In this document: one piece after another, positions 34,738 through 43,021 of the stretch
Layout: every line of letters begins with the position of its first letter
Numbering within the stretch: the stretch's first letter is position 1
Assembly: GCF_000473105.1 (NCBI RefSeq)
Contig: NZ_KI421498.1
Span: 1,302,001 to 1,366,000 of the forward strand
DNA length: 64,000 bases
Origin: Phaeobacter inhibens DSM 16374
Lineage (GTDB): Bacteria; Pseudomonadota; Alphaproteobacteria; Rhodobacterales; Rhodobacteraceae
Reading direction: 5' to 3'
Notes under the pieces: model-generated
Database searches by the model: none
The model's input: only the letters and a program-made list of their open reading frames with translations
Told to the model about the DNA's origin: nothing
Position numbers and translations under genes: made by a program

Positions 34738-35619
34738 ATCTTCTCCTTTTGCTCTGATCCGGCCAGCCTGGAGGGTTTCCAGTGGCTGAGCTGTTACCTG
34801 ACAACCGGCAAGCATTTTGCTTTCTACGCCTCCTTCGGGACGGTACTCCTGCTTCTGGCCGTAACCGCCCCGGCGGCGCTGGCCTTCGGCTTTGGCGGCG
34901 CCATGGCCGCGCGCGCGCAGTTCGCGCCACTCTCCTGGCTGGGCAAGGCCTATATCGCAGTGGTGCGCGGGGTGCCGGATATCGCGTTCTTCCTGTTCTT
35001 CGTGATCGCACTGGATCAGGGCATCGAATATCTGCGCCATCAGGTGAAATGCCCCGACTGGGACGCGCCGGTGCGTCAGGGCAATGACTTTGTAGTCTGT
35101 GACATTGCCAAGATGCCGCTCAGTTCTTCCGATCAGTGGATCCACGAGGTCTACGGCTTCTCGCTCGCTGTGGTGACCTTTGCCATCGTGTTCGGCGCCT
35201 TTGCTGCCAATGTGCTGTTTGGCGCCATGCGTGCTGTGCCCCGTGCCCAGATCGAGACTGCCGAGGCCTACGGCATGACTCATCGTCAGGCTTTCTGGCG
35301 CATTCTGGTGCCGCAGATGTGGACCTATGCGCTGCCCGGCCTGTCGAACCTGTGGATGGTGCTGATCAAGGCCACGCCGCTGCTGTTCCTGCTCGGGGTC
35401 GAGGATATCGTCTACTGGGCGCGTGAGCTTGGCGGCTCCAAGACCGCCCGCTTTACCGATTACCCCCATGGCGACTGGCGGATGTGGTACTTCCTCGGCC
35501 TTTTGGTGTTCTACCTCGCCTTTACCAAACTCTCCGAGGTGGTGCTGGAGCGCATCCGCACCCGTCTGTCCCATGGTCAGGCCACATTGGCAGGCGAAGC
35601 CCAAAGGAAAGCGTCATGA
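34738..35619 (+). CDS. ABC transporter permease 1 (apparent ATC start)
   Basis: A 293-residue permease of the HisM/HisQ type. Reading from ATC at 34738, with GAGG six bases ahead, gives FSFCSDPASLEGFQWLSCYL and then membrane helix FYASFGTVLLLLAVTAP. The next ATG, at 34903, would remove the first helix. The EAA loop is IETAEAYGMTHRQAFWRILVPQ. A long periplasmic insertion (residues about 100-140, including HQVKCPDWDAPV) is unusual for the family. The stop overlaps the second permease by ATGA. Either ATC serves as a rare start or a former ATG has mutated; the frame itself is intact. Confidence 0.85.
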   Translation: MFSFCSDPASLEGFQWLSCYLTTGKHFAFYASFGTVLLLLAVTAPAALAFGFGGAMAARAQFAPLSWLGKAYIAVVRGVPDIAFFLFFVIALDQGIEYLRHQVKCPDWDAPVRQGNDFVVCDIAKMPLSSSDQWIHEVYGFSLAVVTFAIVFGAFAANVLFGAMRAVPRAQIETAEAYGMTHRQAFWRILVPQMWTYALPGLSNLWMVLIKATPLLFLLGVEDIVYWARELGGSKTARFTDYPHGDWRMWYFLGLLVFYLAFTKLSEVVLERIRTRLSHGQATLAGEAQRKAS

Positions 35620-36422
35620 GCTGTTTCCAGACTCTTCAGGACTATGGCCTACGCTCGCTTGGGCTTGGCGAACGCATGTTGCCCCGCAGTGATTTTACCC
35701 TCTGCGACCAGTTTGTGCTCATCGGCTCCGGCATGCTGTGGAACATCTACTTTGGCGCCATTGCTGTCGTTGTCGGCTTTGTCATCGCCAATGGCGTGGC
35801 GCTGGCCAAGAATTCCACCTCCACACCGCTGCGCAAAGCGGCGGAATGGTTCATCTTCATCTTCCGTGGCTCGCCGCTGTTCATCCAGTTCTTCTTTGCC
35901 TACTTCCTGTTCCTGCAACTGAAGTCGGTCTCGCCAATCTTCAATCCGCTGTCGGCGGCCTGGATGGGCGCATTGATCGTGCTGATCCTCAACACAGCCG
36001 CCTATTCCGCTGAAATCTTCTACGGCGCGCTGCGGTCGATCCCCAAGGGCGATATCGAGGCCGCAGATGCCTATGGGCTGTCCGGCTGGCCCCGCTTTCG
36101 CCGAATCATGTGGCCAACAATGATGCGACTGGCGTGGCCCTCCTACACGAACGAGGCAATCTTCCTGTTCCATGCGACCACGCTGGTGTTCTTCTCCGGT
36201 TTCCCGGCCTGGCAACAGCGCGGCGATGCGCTCTACTACGCCAGCTATTTTGCGGATAAAACGTTCAACCCCTTCGTGCCCTACCCGATCCTGGCCTTCT
36301 ATTTCATCCTGCTGACGCTGGTGGTGATTGGCATCTTTGGCATCATCAACACCCGGCTGAACGCCCACCTGCCCCAGGAAAAACGCCGCAAGATCCGTTA
36401 TCGGCCAAACCTGATCCGCTGA
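35616..36422 (+). CDS. ABC transporter permease 2
   Basis: A 268-residue partner permease of the same importer. It begins MSCFQTLQDYGLRSLGLGER, with helices from about residue 38 onward and the conserved EAA loop IEAADAYGLSGWPRFRRIMWPTMM that contacts the ATPase. AAAGGA lies about nine bases ahead of the ATG, which overlaps the stop of permease 1, so the two membrane subunits are translationally coupled. A strong terminator follows the gene and closes the transporter operon. Confidence 0.93.
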   Translation: MSCFQTLQDYGLRSLGLGERMLPRSDFTLCDQFVLIGSGMLWNIYFGAIAVVVGFVIANGVALAKNSTSTPLRKAAEWFIFIFRGSPLFIQFFFAYFLFLQLKSVSPIFNPLSAAWMGALIVLILNTAAYSAEIFYGALRSIPKGDIEAADAYGLSGWPRFRRIMWPTMMRLAWPSYTNEAIFLFHATTLVFFSGFPAWQQRGDALYYASYFADKTFNPFVPYPILAFYFILLTLVVIGIFGIINTRLNAHLPQEKRRKIRYRPNLIR

Positions 36423-36446
36423 TCAGATCTCCGGAACCAAGCAACC

Positions 36447-36477
36447 AAAAGGCGCCCTTTACGGCGCCTTTTTCTTT
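36447..36477 (+). terminator. Rho-independent terminator closing the ABC transporter operon
   Basis: AAAGGCGCC pairs with GGCGCCTTT around a six-base loop and is followed by TTTCTTT. Confidence 0.92.
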
Positions 36478-36511
36478 GCCTTGCCGGTATGTTTGACCGA
36501 GCCGGTAAAAC

Positions 36512-36525
36512 TTTTGATCAAATTT
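36512..36525. promoter_or_regulatory. Operator candidate B: TTTTGATCAAATTT
   Basis: Contains the perfect TTTGATCAAA palindrome (36513-36522), 60 bases before the first glutamine-synthetase-like gene. It matches candidates A and C. Confidence 0.6.
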
Positions 36526-36582
36526 TCTTTGCGTCTTGCGGATCCTGCTTTAGTAATGGGGAAATCAACCAAGGAGCCTCCG

Positions 36583-37902
36583 ATGGATCTGTCTCATCTG
36601 CGCACTATCCGCATCGCCGCCTGTGACCTGAACGGGCAGATGCGCGGCAAGCGTATGCCCGTGGGGCTGGCAGATAAGCTGGCAGATGGCGCCGCACGGA
36701 TGCCGATCTCCACTCTCAACGTCGATCTCTGGGGCCGCGATGTCGAAGATAACCCGCTGGTGTTTGAGACCGGCGACGCCGATGGCGTGATGCTGCCCAC
36801 CGAACGTGGTGCCGTCCCGATGCCCTGGTTGGCCAACCCATCCGCGCTGGTCCCGATGGCGATGTACTGGGATGACGGCCGCCCCTTTATGGGCGATCCG
36901 CGCCATGTGCTGGCCGATGTGCTGGCCCGCTACCAACAGCGCGGCTGGCGGGTCGTCGCCGCCACCGAGATGGAGTTCAGCCTGCTTGATGACAGCGGCG
37001 CACAGCCCGCCCCGCCCATCGACCCGCTCACAGGCCGCGAGCTGGATCAGCAGTCGGTCCTGTCGGTCGCGGAGCTGGATGCCTTTGATGCGTTTTTTAC
37101 CGACCTCTACGAGGGGTCAGACGCGATGGGCATCCCCGCCCAATCCGCCATCTCGGAGGCCGGTCTGGGCCAGTTTGAAATCAACCTCAACCATCAGGAT
37201 GCCATGCGCGCCGCCGATGACGCTTGGCTGTTCAAGGCGCTGGTCAAAGGTCTGGCCCGCAAACACGGTTTTGCCGCCACTTTCATGGCCAAACCCTATG
37301 CCGAAGAGGCCGGAAATGGCATGCATGTGCATTTCTCGGTCGAGGATAAGGACGGCAACAATGTATTCAACGACGGCACCGAACGCGGCTCAGATCTGTT
37401 GATGAACGCGGTGGCCGGCTGCCTCACCGCAATGCCCGCCAGCACGCTGATCCTGGCCCCACATGGCAATTCCTACGACCGGCTGGTGCCCGGCGCCCAT
37501 GCCCCGGTCAGCGCAGCCTGGGCCTATGAAAACCGCACCGCCGCGATCCGTATCCCCGGCGGCAGCCCAAAGGCGCGCCGCATCGAACACCGGGTCGCAG
37601 GCGGCGATATCAACCCCTATCTGATGCTCGCAGTCGTCTTGGGCGCAGCCCTTGTCGGGATTGAAGATGGCGCCACGCCGCCTGCCCCGTCCGAGGGCAA
37701 CATCTATGAGATTGACGGGTTGCCACAGCTGGCCCCCGACTGGAAAGCCGCGATCGACCTCTTCGACAGCGACCCCCTGATTGCCCGCATTCTGCCGGAT
37801 CGCGTGATCCGCAATCTGGTGATGATGAAACGTCAGGAGCTGGCAGGCTTCGCCGAGCGCCCGGCAGAGAGTCATTGGCTGTCGTGGCTTGAGGCGGTAT
37901 GA
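36583..37902 (+). CDS. Glutamine-synthetase-family ligase 1 (gamma-glutamyl-amine ligase type)
   Basis: A 439-residue GS-like ATP-dependent ligase. Metal and nucleotide residues are present: VAATEMEFSLLDD, GLGQFEINLNHQDA, EAGNGMHVHFSVED, then ENRTAAIRIPGGSPKARRIEHRVAGGDINPYL. Members next to amine oxidases usually join glutamate to an amine (PuuA, IpuC). The ATG at 36583 is preceded by AAGGAG; the frame stays open to 36481. It starts a second transcription unit after the ABC operon's terminator, with a TTTGATCAAA palindrome in its leader. The specific amine is unknown. Confidence 0.9.
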   Translation: MDLSHLRTIRIAACDLNGQMRGKRMPVGLADKLADGAARMPISTLNVDLWGRDVEDNPLVFETGDADGVMLPTERGAVPMPWLANPSALVPMAMYWDDGRPFMGDPRHVLADVLARYQQRGWRVVAATEMEFSLLDDSGAQPAPPIDPLTGRELDQQSVLSVAELDAFDAFFTDLYEGSDAMGIPAQSAISEAGLGQFEINLNHQDAMRAADDAWLFKALVKGLARKHGFAATFMAKPYAEEAGNGMHVHFSVEDKDGNNVFNDGTERGSDLLMNAVAGCLTAMPASTLILAPHGNSYDRLVPGAHAPVSAAWAYENRTAAIRIPGGSPKARRIEHRVAGGDINPYLMLAVVLGAALVGIEDGATPPAPSEGNIYEIDGLPQLAPDWKAAIDLFDSDPLIARILPDRVIRNLVMMKRQELAGFAERPAESHWLSWLEAV

Positions 37903-37972
37903 CATCAGCCTGTCAAAGCCCACAACGCCCCGCATCAAGCGCTTGCCTGAGCTGCGGACCTCGGCTAGGCTT

Positions 37973-37986
37973 AATTTGATCAAATT
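37973..37986. promoter_or_regulatory. Operator candidate C: perfect AATTTGATCAAATT
   Basis: A perfect 14-base palindrome ending nine bases before the amidotransferase ATG, where a bound protein would block initiation. It shares its core with candidates A and B. Confidence 0.65.
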
Positions 37987-37995
37987 TGGTGACCC

Positions 37996-38676
37996 ATGAA
38001 AATCGGCATTCTGCAAACCGGCCACGCGCCCGAAAACCTGATCGACAGCTCGGGCAACTACGACCAGATGTTCCGCAATCTGCTGGCCGACGGCGGTTTT
38101 GACTTCGACACCTACGCGGTGGTCGACAACATTTTCCCCAGCGGCGCTGACGCGGCAGATGGCTGGCTGATCACCGGCTCCAAACATGGCGCCTATGAAG
38201 ATCACAACTGGATCCCCCCACTGGAGGATCTGATCCGCGAGATCCACGCCCGCAAGCTGCCATTGGTCGGCATCTGCTTTGGTCACCAGATCATTGCTCA
38301 GGCGCTTGGCGGCAAGGTTGAGAAATTTGCCGGCGGCTGGGCCGTTGGCCCGGTGACATATCAGATGGACGACAAGCCGCTGCGGCTCAATGCGTGGCAT
38401 CAGGATCAGGTCACCACCCTGCCCGAAGGCGCGCGGGTACTGGCTGGCAACGATCATTGTAAGAACGGCATCCTCGCCTATGGCGACCACATCTGGACCC
38501 TGCAACCGCACCCGGAATTTGCCAGCAGCTTTGTCAGCGGTCTGATCGACAGCCGCGGGCGCGGCGTGGTGCCGGATGCGATCCTGGATGCCGCCAGCAC
38601 CGAATTACACCACCCCGTCCAATCGGGGGAAATCGCAACCTTCCTCAATGCCTTCTTCCAGAAAGAGAGGACCTGA
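37996..38676 (+). CDS. Class I glutamine amidotransferase (GATase1) protein
   Basis: A 226-residue cysteine amidohydrolase. The nucleophile elbow is VGICFGHQIIAQALGG (Cys about residue 94), and the catalytic His/Glu pair is in LQPHPEFASS. In operons with GS-like gamma-glutamyl ligases and amine oxidases, such proteins may remove the gamma-glutamyl group, as PuuD does, although PuuD belongs to a different subgroup (peptidase C26). That role is inference. Its stop overlaps the next ligase start by one base. Confidence 0.88.
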   Translation: MKIGILQTGHAPENLIDSSGNYDQMFRNLLADGGFDFDTYAVVDNIFPSGADAADGWLITGSKHGAYEDHNWIPPLEDLIREIHARKLPLVGICFGHQIIAQALGGKVEKFAGGWAVGPVTYQMDDKPLRLNAWHQDQVTTLPEGARVLAGNDHCKNGILAYGDHIWTLQPHPEFASSFVSGLIDSRGRGVVPDAILDAASTELHHPVQSGEIATFLNAFFQKERT

Positions 38677-40034
38677 TGTCAGCCTGGCTCGACACCCTTC
38701 CCGAAGCTGCCAAAACCTATCTGGAGGGCCGTCGTCTCGACGAGGTTGAATGCATCATCTCGGACCTGCCGGGCATCGCCCGGGGCAAGGCGGTGCCAGC
38801 GTCCAAATTTGCCAAGCAGGATTATTTCCACCTGCCCGACAGCATTTTCTACCAGACCATCACCGGCGACTGGGCCGAGGCGGCGGATGACGATGGCTGG
38901 ATCGAAAAGGACATGATTCTGAAACCGGACATGTCCACCGCCACCGCTGCCCCCTGGACCGGCGACTGGACCCTGCAAGTGATCCACGACGCCTATGACC
39001 GCGACCACAAGCCGATCCCCTTCAGCCCGCGCAACGTGCTGAAACGGGTGGTGCAGCTGTACCATGACAAAGGCTGGCAACCGGTTGTGGCACCTGAAAT
39101 GGAATTCTTCCTCGTCGCGCGCAACATTGACCCGGCGCGTGAAATCGAACCGATGATGGGGCGTTCCGGCCGTCCTGCAGCGGCCCGTCAGGCCTATTCC
39201 ATGACCGCCGTAGATGAATTTGGCCCGGTGATCGATGATATTTACGACTTTGCCGAAGCCCAAGGCTTTGAAATCGACGGCATCACCCAGGAAGGCGGCG
39301 CCGGCCAGCTGGAGATCAACCTGCGCCATGGCGATCCGGTGAAACTGGCCGATGAGGTATTCTATTTCAAACGTCTGATCCGGGAGGCCGCGCTGCGGCA
39401 CGATTGCTTTGCCACCTTCATGGCCAAACCCATCGCTGATGAACCCGGTTCAGCCATGCACATTCACCATTCGATCATCGACATGGAGAGCGGCGACAAT
39501 ATTTTCTCCGGTCCGCAGGGCGGGGAAACGGATGCGTTTTACCACTTCATCGGCGGCTTGCAGAACCATCTGCCCGCCGGTCTGGCGGTGATGGCGCCTT
39601 ACGTGAATTCCTATCGCCGCTACGTGAAGGAACAGGCCGCCCCGATCAATCTGGAATGGGCGCGCGACAATCGCACCACCGGGATCCGGGTACCGCTTTC
39701 GGGCCCGGAGGCACGGCGGGTGGAAAACCGCATCGCCGGGATGGACTGCAACCCCTATCTGGGGATCGCGCTGTCACTGGCCTGCGGCTATCTGGGTCTT
39801 GTCAACGAGGAACGCCCGCGCAAGCAATTCAAGGGCGACGCCTATGCCGGCGACGGTGATATCCCCCAGGTGATGGGACAGGCACTGGATCTCTTTGAAG
39901 AGGCCAGCGCGCTGCATGAGGTGCTGGGGCCAGAGTTTGCCCGCGTTTATTCCATCGTGAAACGCGCCGAATATGACGAGTTCCTGCAGGTGATCTCTCC
40001 TTGGGAACGTGAGCATCTGCTGCTGAACGTCTAA
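38676..40034 (+). CDS. Glutamine-synthetase-family ligase 2 (gamma-glutamyl-amine ligase type)
   Basis: A 452-residue GS-like ligase, about the length of PuuA. Key segments are PVVAPEMEFFLVARN, QEGGAGQLEINLRHGDP, PGSAMHIHHSIIDME, DNRTTGIRVPLSGPEARRVENRIAGMDCNPYLG. The order of catalytic motifs equals that of ligase 1, but the two are clearly different in sequence, so distinct substrates or hetero-assembly are possible. It lacks the adenylylation tyrosine region typical of true GlnA, so it is unlikely to be assimilatory glutamine synthetase. It overlaps the amidotransferase stop. Confidence 0.9.
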   Translation: MSAWLDTLPEAAKTYLEGRRLDEVECIISDLPGIARGKAVPASKFAKQDYFHLPDSIFYQTITGDWAEAADDDGWIEKDMILKPDMSTATAAPWTGDWTLQVIHDAYDRDHKPIPFSPRNVLKRVVQLYHDKGWQPVVAPEMEFFLVARNIDPAREIEPMMGRSGRPAAARQAYSMTAVDEFGPVIDDIYDFAEAQGFEIDGITQEGGAGQLEINLRHGDPVKLADEVFYFKRLIREAALRHDCFATFMAKPIADEPGSAMHIHHSIIDMESGDNIFSGPQGGETDAFYHFIGGLQNHLPAGLAVMAPYVNSYRRYVKEQAAPINLEWARDNRTTGIRVPLSGPEARRVENRIAGMDCNPYLGIALSLACGYLGLVNEERPRKQFKGDAYAGDGDIPQVMGQALDLFEEASALHEVLGPEFARVYSIVKRAEYDEFLQVISPWEREHLLLNV

Positions 40035-40149
40035 CACTGCCAGCGCTGGCGTCCGCCGCGACCTCAGCGCTGGTGAGTATTTATGGAAAGATGACAGGCA
40101 GTTGCGCTTGCCCGCATCGGGCAGCACCTGCCGGTGATTGAGGTGTGTG

Positions 40150-41460
40150 ATGGCATTGAACCTACTCTATTCCAATGACCGCAAAGGGACCTATCCCAAC
40201 AGCTGGTATGCGGCCACCGCCACACCGCTTGCGCCCTTTACTCCCTTGCAGGGCGAGGCTCGCGCCGATGTCTGCATCGTTGGCGGCGGCTATACCGGCC
40301 TGTCTGCCGCATTGCATCTGGCAGAAGCCGGGCGGTCGGTCATCCTGCTGGAGGCCAACCGTGTCGGCTTTGGCGCCTCGGGCCGCAACGGCGGTCAGCT
40401 GGGCAGCGGTCAGCGCATGGAACAAGACGGGCTGGAAAGCCTGATGGGTGAGCCGGAGGCCGCCAAACTATGGAGTTTGGCCGAAGACGCCAAGGATCTG
40501 GTGAAATCCCTGATCGCACGCCACGGTATCGACTGTCATCTGAAACCCGGCATTGCCCATGCCTGTTTTTCTAAAAGCGACGTCAGCCACGAGCACCGCT
40601 ATGTCGAACATCTGCAAACCCGCTATGGGTATGGCGACATCACCGCGCTGGACGCGGCTGCATTGCAGGCCATCTGCCCCTCGCCCGCCTATGTCGGCGG
40701 CTCGCTGGACATGGGCGCGGGCCATCTGCATCCACTGAACTACGCGCTTGGCCTGGCCCGCGCCGCCGCAGCTGCCGGGGTGCAGATCTGCGAGGGTAGC
40801 GAGGTTCTGGACATTGAGACCGGCGCGCAGGTCCGACTGCGCACTGACACAGGCCGCGTCACCGCCGATCATCTGATCCTGGCCTGCAACGGCTATCTCG
40901 GCGGCCTCAACCGGCAGGTCGCCGCGCGGGTGATGCCCATCAACAATTTCATCGCCGCGACCGAACCGCTTGGCGAGGAGGCCGCACAAGTATTGGCCCG
41001 TGATGTGGCCGTGGCCGATAGCAAATTTGTGGTGAATTACTTCCGGCTCAGCCATGACGGGCGCCTTCTGTTCGGCGGCGGCGAAAGCTATGGCTACCGG
41101 TTCCCCAGCGATATCGCCGCCACCGTGCGCAAGCCAATGACCGAGATTTTCCCGCATCTGCACGATGTGAACATTGACTACGCCTGGGGGGGCACCCTGG
41201 CCATCACCATGAAGCGGATGCCCTATCTGGCCCGGCTTGCCCCCAATATCCTCAGCGCCTCGGGCTATTCCGGCCATGGTGTCGGCACTGCCACCCATGC
41301 AGGCCAGCTGATGGCGCTGGCCATTGCGGGCGACGGAGACGGGTTCGATACAATGGCGCGCGTGCCCGCCCCCGCTTTCCCCGGCGGGGCTGCCATGCGC
41401 AGCCCGCTACTGGCGCTGGCGATGACCTGGTATGCGCTGCGCGACAGGCTGGGCATCTAA
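40150..41460 (+). CDS. FAD-dependent amine oxidoreductase (PuuB-like, DAO family)
   Basis: A 436-residue flavoprotein. The dinucleotide-binding motif is DVCIVGGGYTGLSAALHLAEAGRSVILLEA (residues 40-72), followed by GFGASGRNGGQLGSGQ, the typical PuuB/OrdL loop. Near the C-terminus SASGYSGHGVGTATHAGQ closes the FAD site. The expected reaction is oxidation of a gamma-glutamylated amine to an aldehyde, releasing ammonia and peroxide. The ATG at 40150 follows GAGG by six bases. It is 115 bases downstream of ligase 2. No aldehyde dehydrogenase is next to it. Confidence 0.92.
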   Translation: MALNLLYSNDRKGTYPNSWYAATATPLAPFTPLQGEARADVCIVGGGYTGLSAALHLAEAGRSVILLEANRVGFGASGRNGGQLGSGQRMEQDGLESLMGEPEAAKLWSLAEDAKDLVKSLIARHGIDCHLKPGIAHACFSKSDVSHEHRYVEHLQTRYGYGDITALDAAALQAICPSPAYVGGSLDMGAGHLHPLNYALGLARAAAAAGVQICEGSEVLDIETGAQVRLRTDTGRVTADHLILACNGYLGGLNRQVAARVMPINNFIAATEPLGEEAAQVLARDVAVADSKFVVNYFRLSHDGRLLFGGGESYGYRFPSDIAATVRKPMTEIFPHLHDVNIDYAWGGTLAITMKRMPYLARLAPNILSASGYSGHGVGTATHAGQLMALAIAGDGDGFDTMARVPAPAFPGGAAMRSPLLALAMTWYALRDRLGI

Positions 41461-41520
41461 GATCCAGCAACGCGCTCTCCAGAACGGCGCGCCGCTCCTG
41501 CGCCTGACAGGCCCAAAGCA

Positions 41521-41547
41521 ACAGTTTCGTGAAATTATCCGCCAAAA
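41521..41547. promoter_or_regulatory. Operator candidate D: degenerate palindrome plus ATTATCCGCCAAAA
   Basis: Aligns in register with 32971-32997 at 22 of 27 bases, including an identical 14-mer. It lies 83 bases before the aminotransferase start. Confidence 0.5.
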
Positions 41548-41629
41548 CCCGCCGCCCCTGCCGCGGGTGCTTGGCATTTGCCCACATACCTTTTATGTTT
41601 TTGGAAAGGTAGTTTCAGGATTTTGAAAT

Positions 41630-42850
41630 ATGAGCCAGACATCCCCCTCGCAGGTCCCGAATGTCCATCAGGCAGAACCCATCCCGGAGGCCGCGCGCAC
41701 AGCACTTGAGGCGTTGATACAATCCGGCGATCTGTTCCGCTACACCGCGCCGCAGGATGCGCCGGTCGCTCTTCTGGAGGAAGAATTCGCCCAGCTCCTT
41801 GGCAGCAAATACGCGCTGGCGGTGTCGTCTTGTTCGGCTGCCCTGTTCCTGTCGCTGAAAGCGCTGGATCTGCCCCGTGATGCGCGCGTGCTGATCCCGG
41901 GCTTTACCTTCGCCGCTGTCCCCTCCTCTATCGTGCATGCCGACTGCGTGCCGGTGCTGTGCGAGGTGGGCGCGAACTACCGCATCGACATGGCCGATTT
42001 TGAGGCCAAGCTGAACGATGTGCAGGCGGTGATCATCAGCCATATGCGCGGCCATACCTCCGATATGGATGCGATTATGGCGCTCTGTCAGGCGCGCGAC
42101 ATTCCGGTGATTGAGGACGCCGCCCATTCGCTGGGCACCACTTGGCATGGTCGCAATATCGGCACGCTGGGCGCCATCGGCTGTTTCTCTTTCCAGTCCT
42201 ACAAGATGATCAACGCCGGCGAGGGCGGTATTCTGGTCACCGATGATGCCGATCTGGTGGCCCGCGCCGTGATCATGTCCGGTGCCTACGAACACAATTG
42301 GAAGAAGCATAAATCCGCACCCGGCGACAACACCGGCGATCTGGAGCAGGCCTTTGCCAAATGGCAGAACCAGCTGCCGCTCTATAACCTGCGGATGAGC
42401 AACCTCTCCGCTGTGGTGATCCGTCCGCAACTGCCGGAACTGGCACGCCGGGTCCGCGACGGGCTGAAGAACCACGATTATGTGGCAGATCAGCTCAACC
42501 GCTCGCCGCATATCGACGTGCCCGCCCCGCTGAAACCAGAACAGCGCGCGCCGGATTCGATCCAGTTCAATCTGGTTGATATGAGCAGCGAAGAGATCAA
42601 CCGCTTTGCCGCCGCCGCCGAGGCGCGGGGTGTCAAGGTACAGATCTTCGGCCTCTCCGAAGACAACGCCCGTGCATTCTGGAACTGGCAATTCCTGCGC
42701 GACATCCCCGAGCTGCCGCAGACACGCGCGATGCTGATGCAGGCCTGCGATGTACGCCTGCCGGTGCGCCTCACACGCGACGAACTCAATGTGATCGCGG
42801 ATGTTCTGCTGTCGGCGATGGCCGACGCTATGGGGGCCGCAGCAGCCTGA
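41630..42850 (+). CDS. DegT/DnrJ/EryC1/StrS-family PLP aminotransferase
   Basis: A 406-residue fold type I aminotransferase. The PLP lysine is in FSFQSYKMINAGEGGIL (about residue 196), substrate and cofactor contacts are in VSSCSAALFLSLKAL and VIEDAAHSLGTTW. The family normally aminates keto-sugars, but no sugar-nucleotide genes are near. In this setting it could act on a keto or aldehyde product from the oxidase next door; that is inference. It has its own candidate operator and is closed by a strong terminator. Confidence 0.9.
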   Translation: MSQTSPSQVPNVHQAEPIPEAARTALEALIQSGDLFRYTAPQDAPVALLEEEFAQLLGSKYALAVSSCSAALFLSLKALDLPRDARVLIPGFTFAAVPSSIVHADCVPVLCEVGANYRIDMADFEAKLNDVQAVIISHMRGHTSDMDAIMALCQARDIPVIEDAAHSLGTTWHGRNIGTLGAIGCFSFQSYKMINAGEGGILVTDDADLVARAVIMSGAYEHNWKKHKSAPGDNTGDLEQAFAKWQNQLPLYNLRMSNLSAVVIRPQLPELARRVRDGLKNHDYVADQLNRSPHIDVPAPLKPEQRAPDSIQFNLVDMSSEEINRFAAAAEARGVKVQIFGLSEDNARAFWNWQFLRDIPELPQTRAMLMQACDVRLPVRLTRDELNVIADVLLSAMADAMGAAAA

Positions 42851-42877
42851 TTTCAGGCCCCATACACAACCGGACAC

Positions 42878-42911
42878 AAAGGCGCGCGGGATGCTTCGGC
42901 GCGCCTTTTTC
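42878..42911 (+). terminator. Rho-independent terminator after the aminotransferase gene
   Basis: AAAGGCGCGC (42878-42887) pairs with GCGCGCCTTT (42899-42908), followed by TT. Confidence 0.9.
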
Positions 42912-43021
42912 AGTGTGCGGGTGGGAGGAAACCGGCGAATTCCCGACCGCAGCCCGCGCCACCGCTGGACATTACCCGCCCCCCTTGCGAGGGTCAGCGC
43001 GAAGACCAGAAGGACAGGCCC

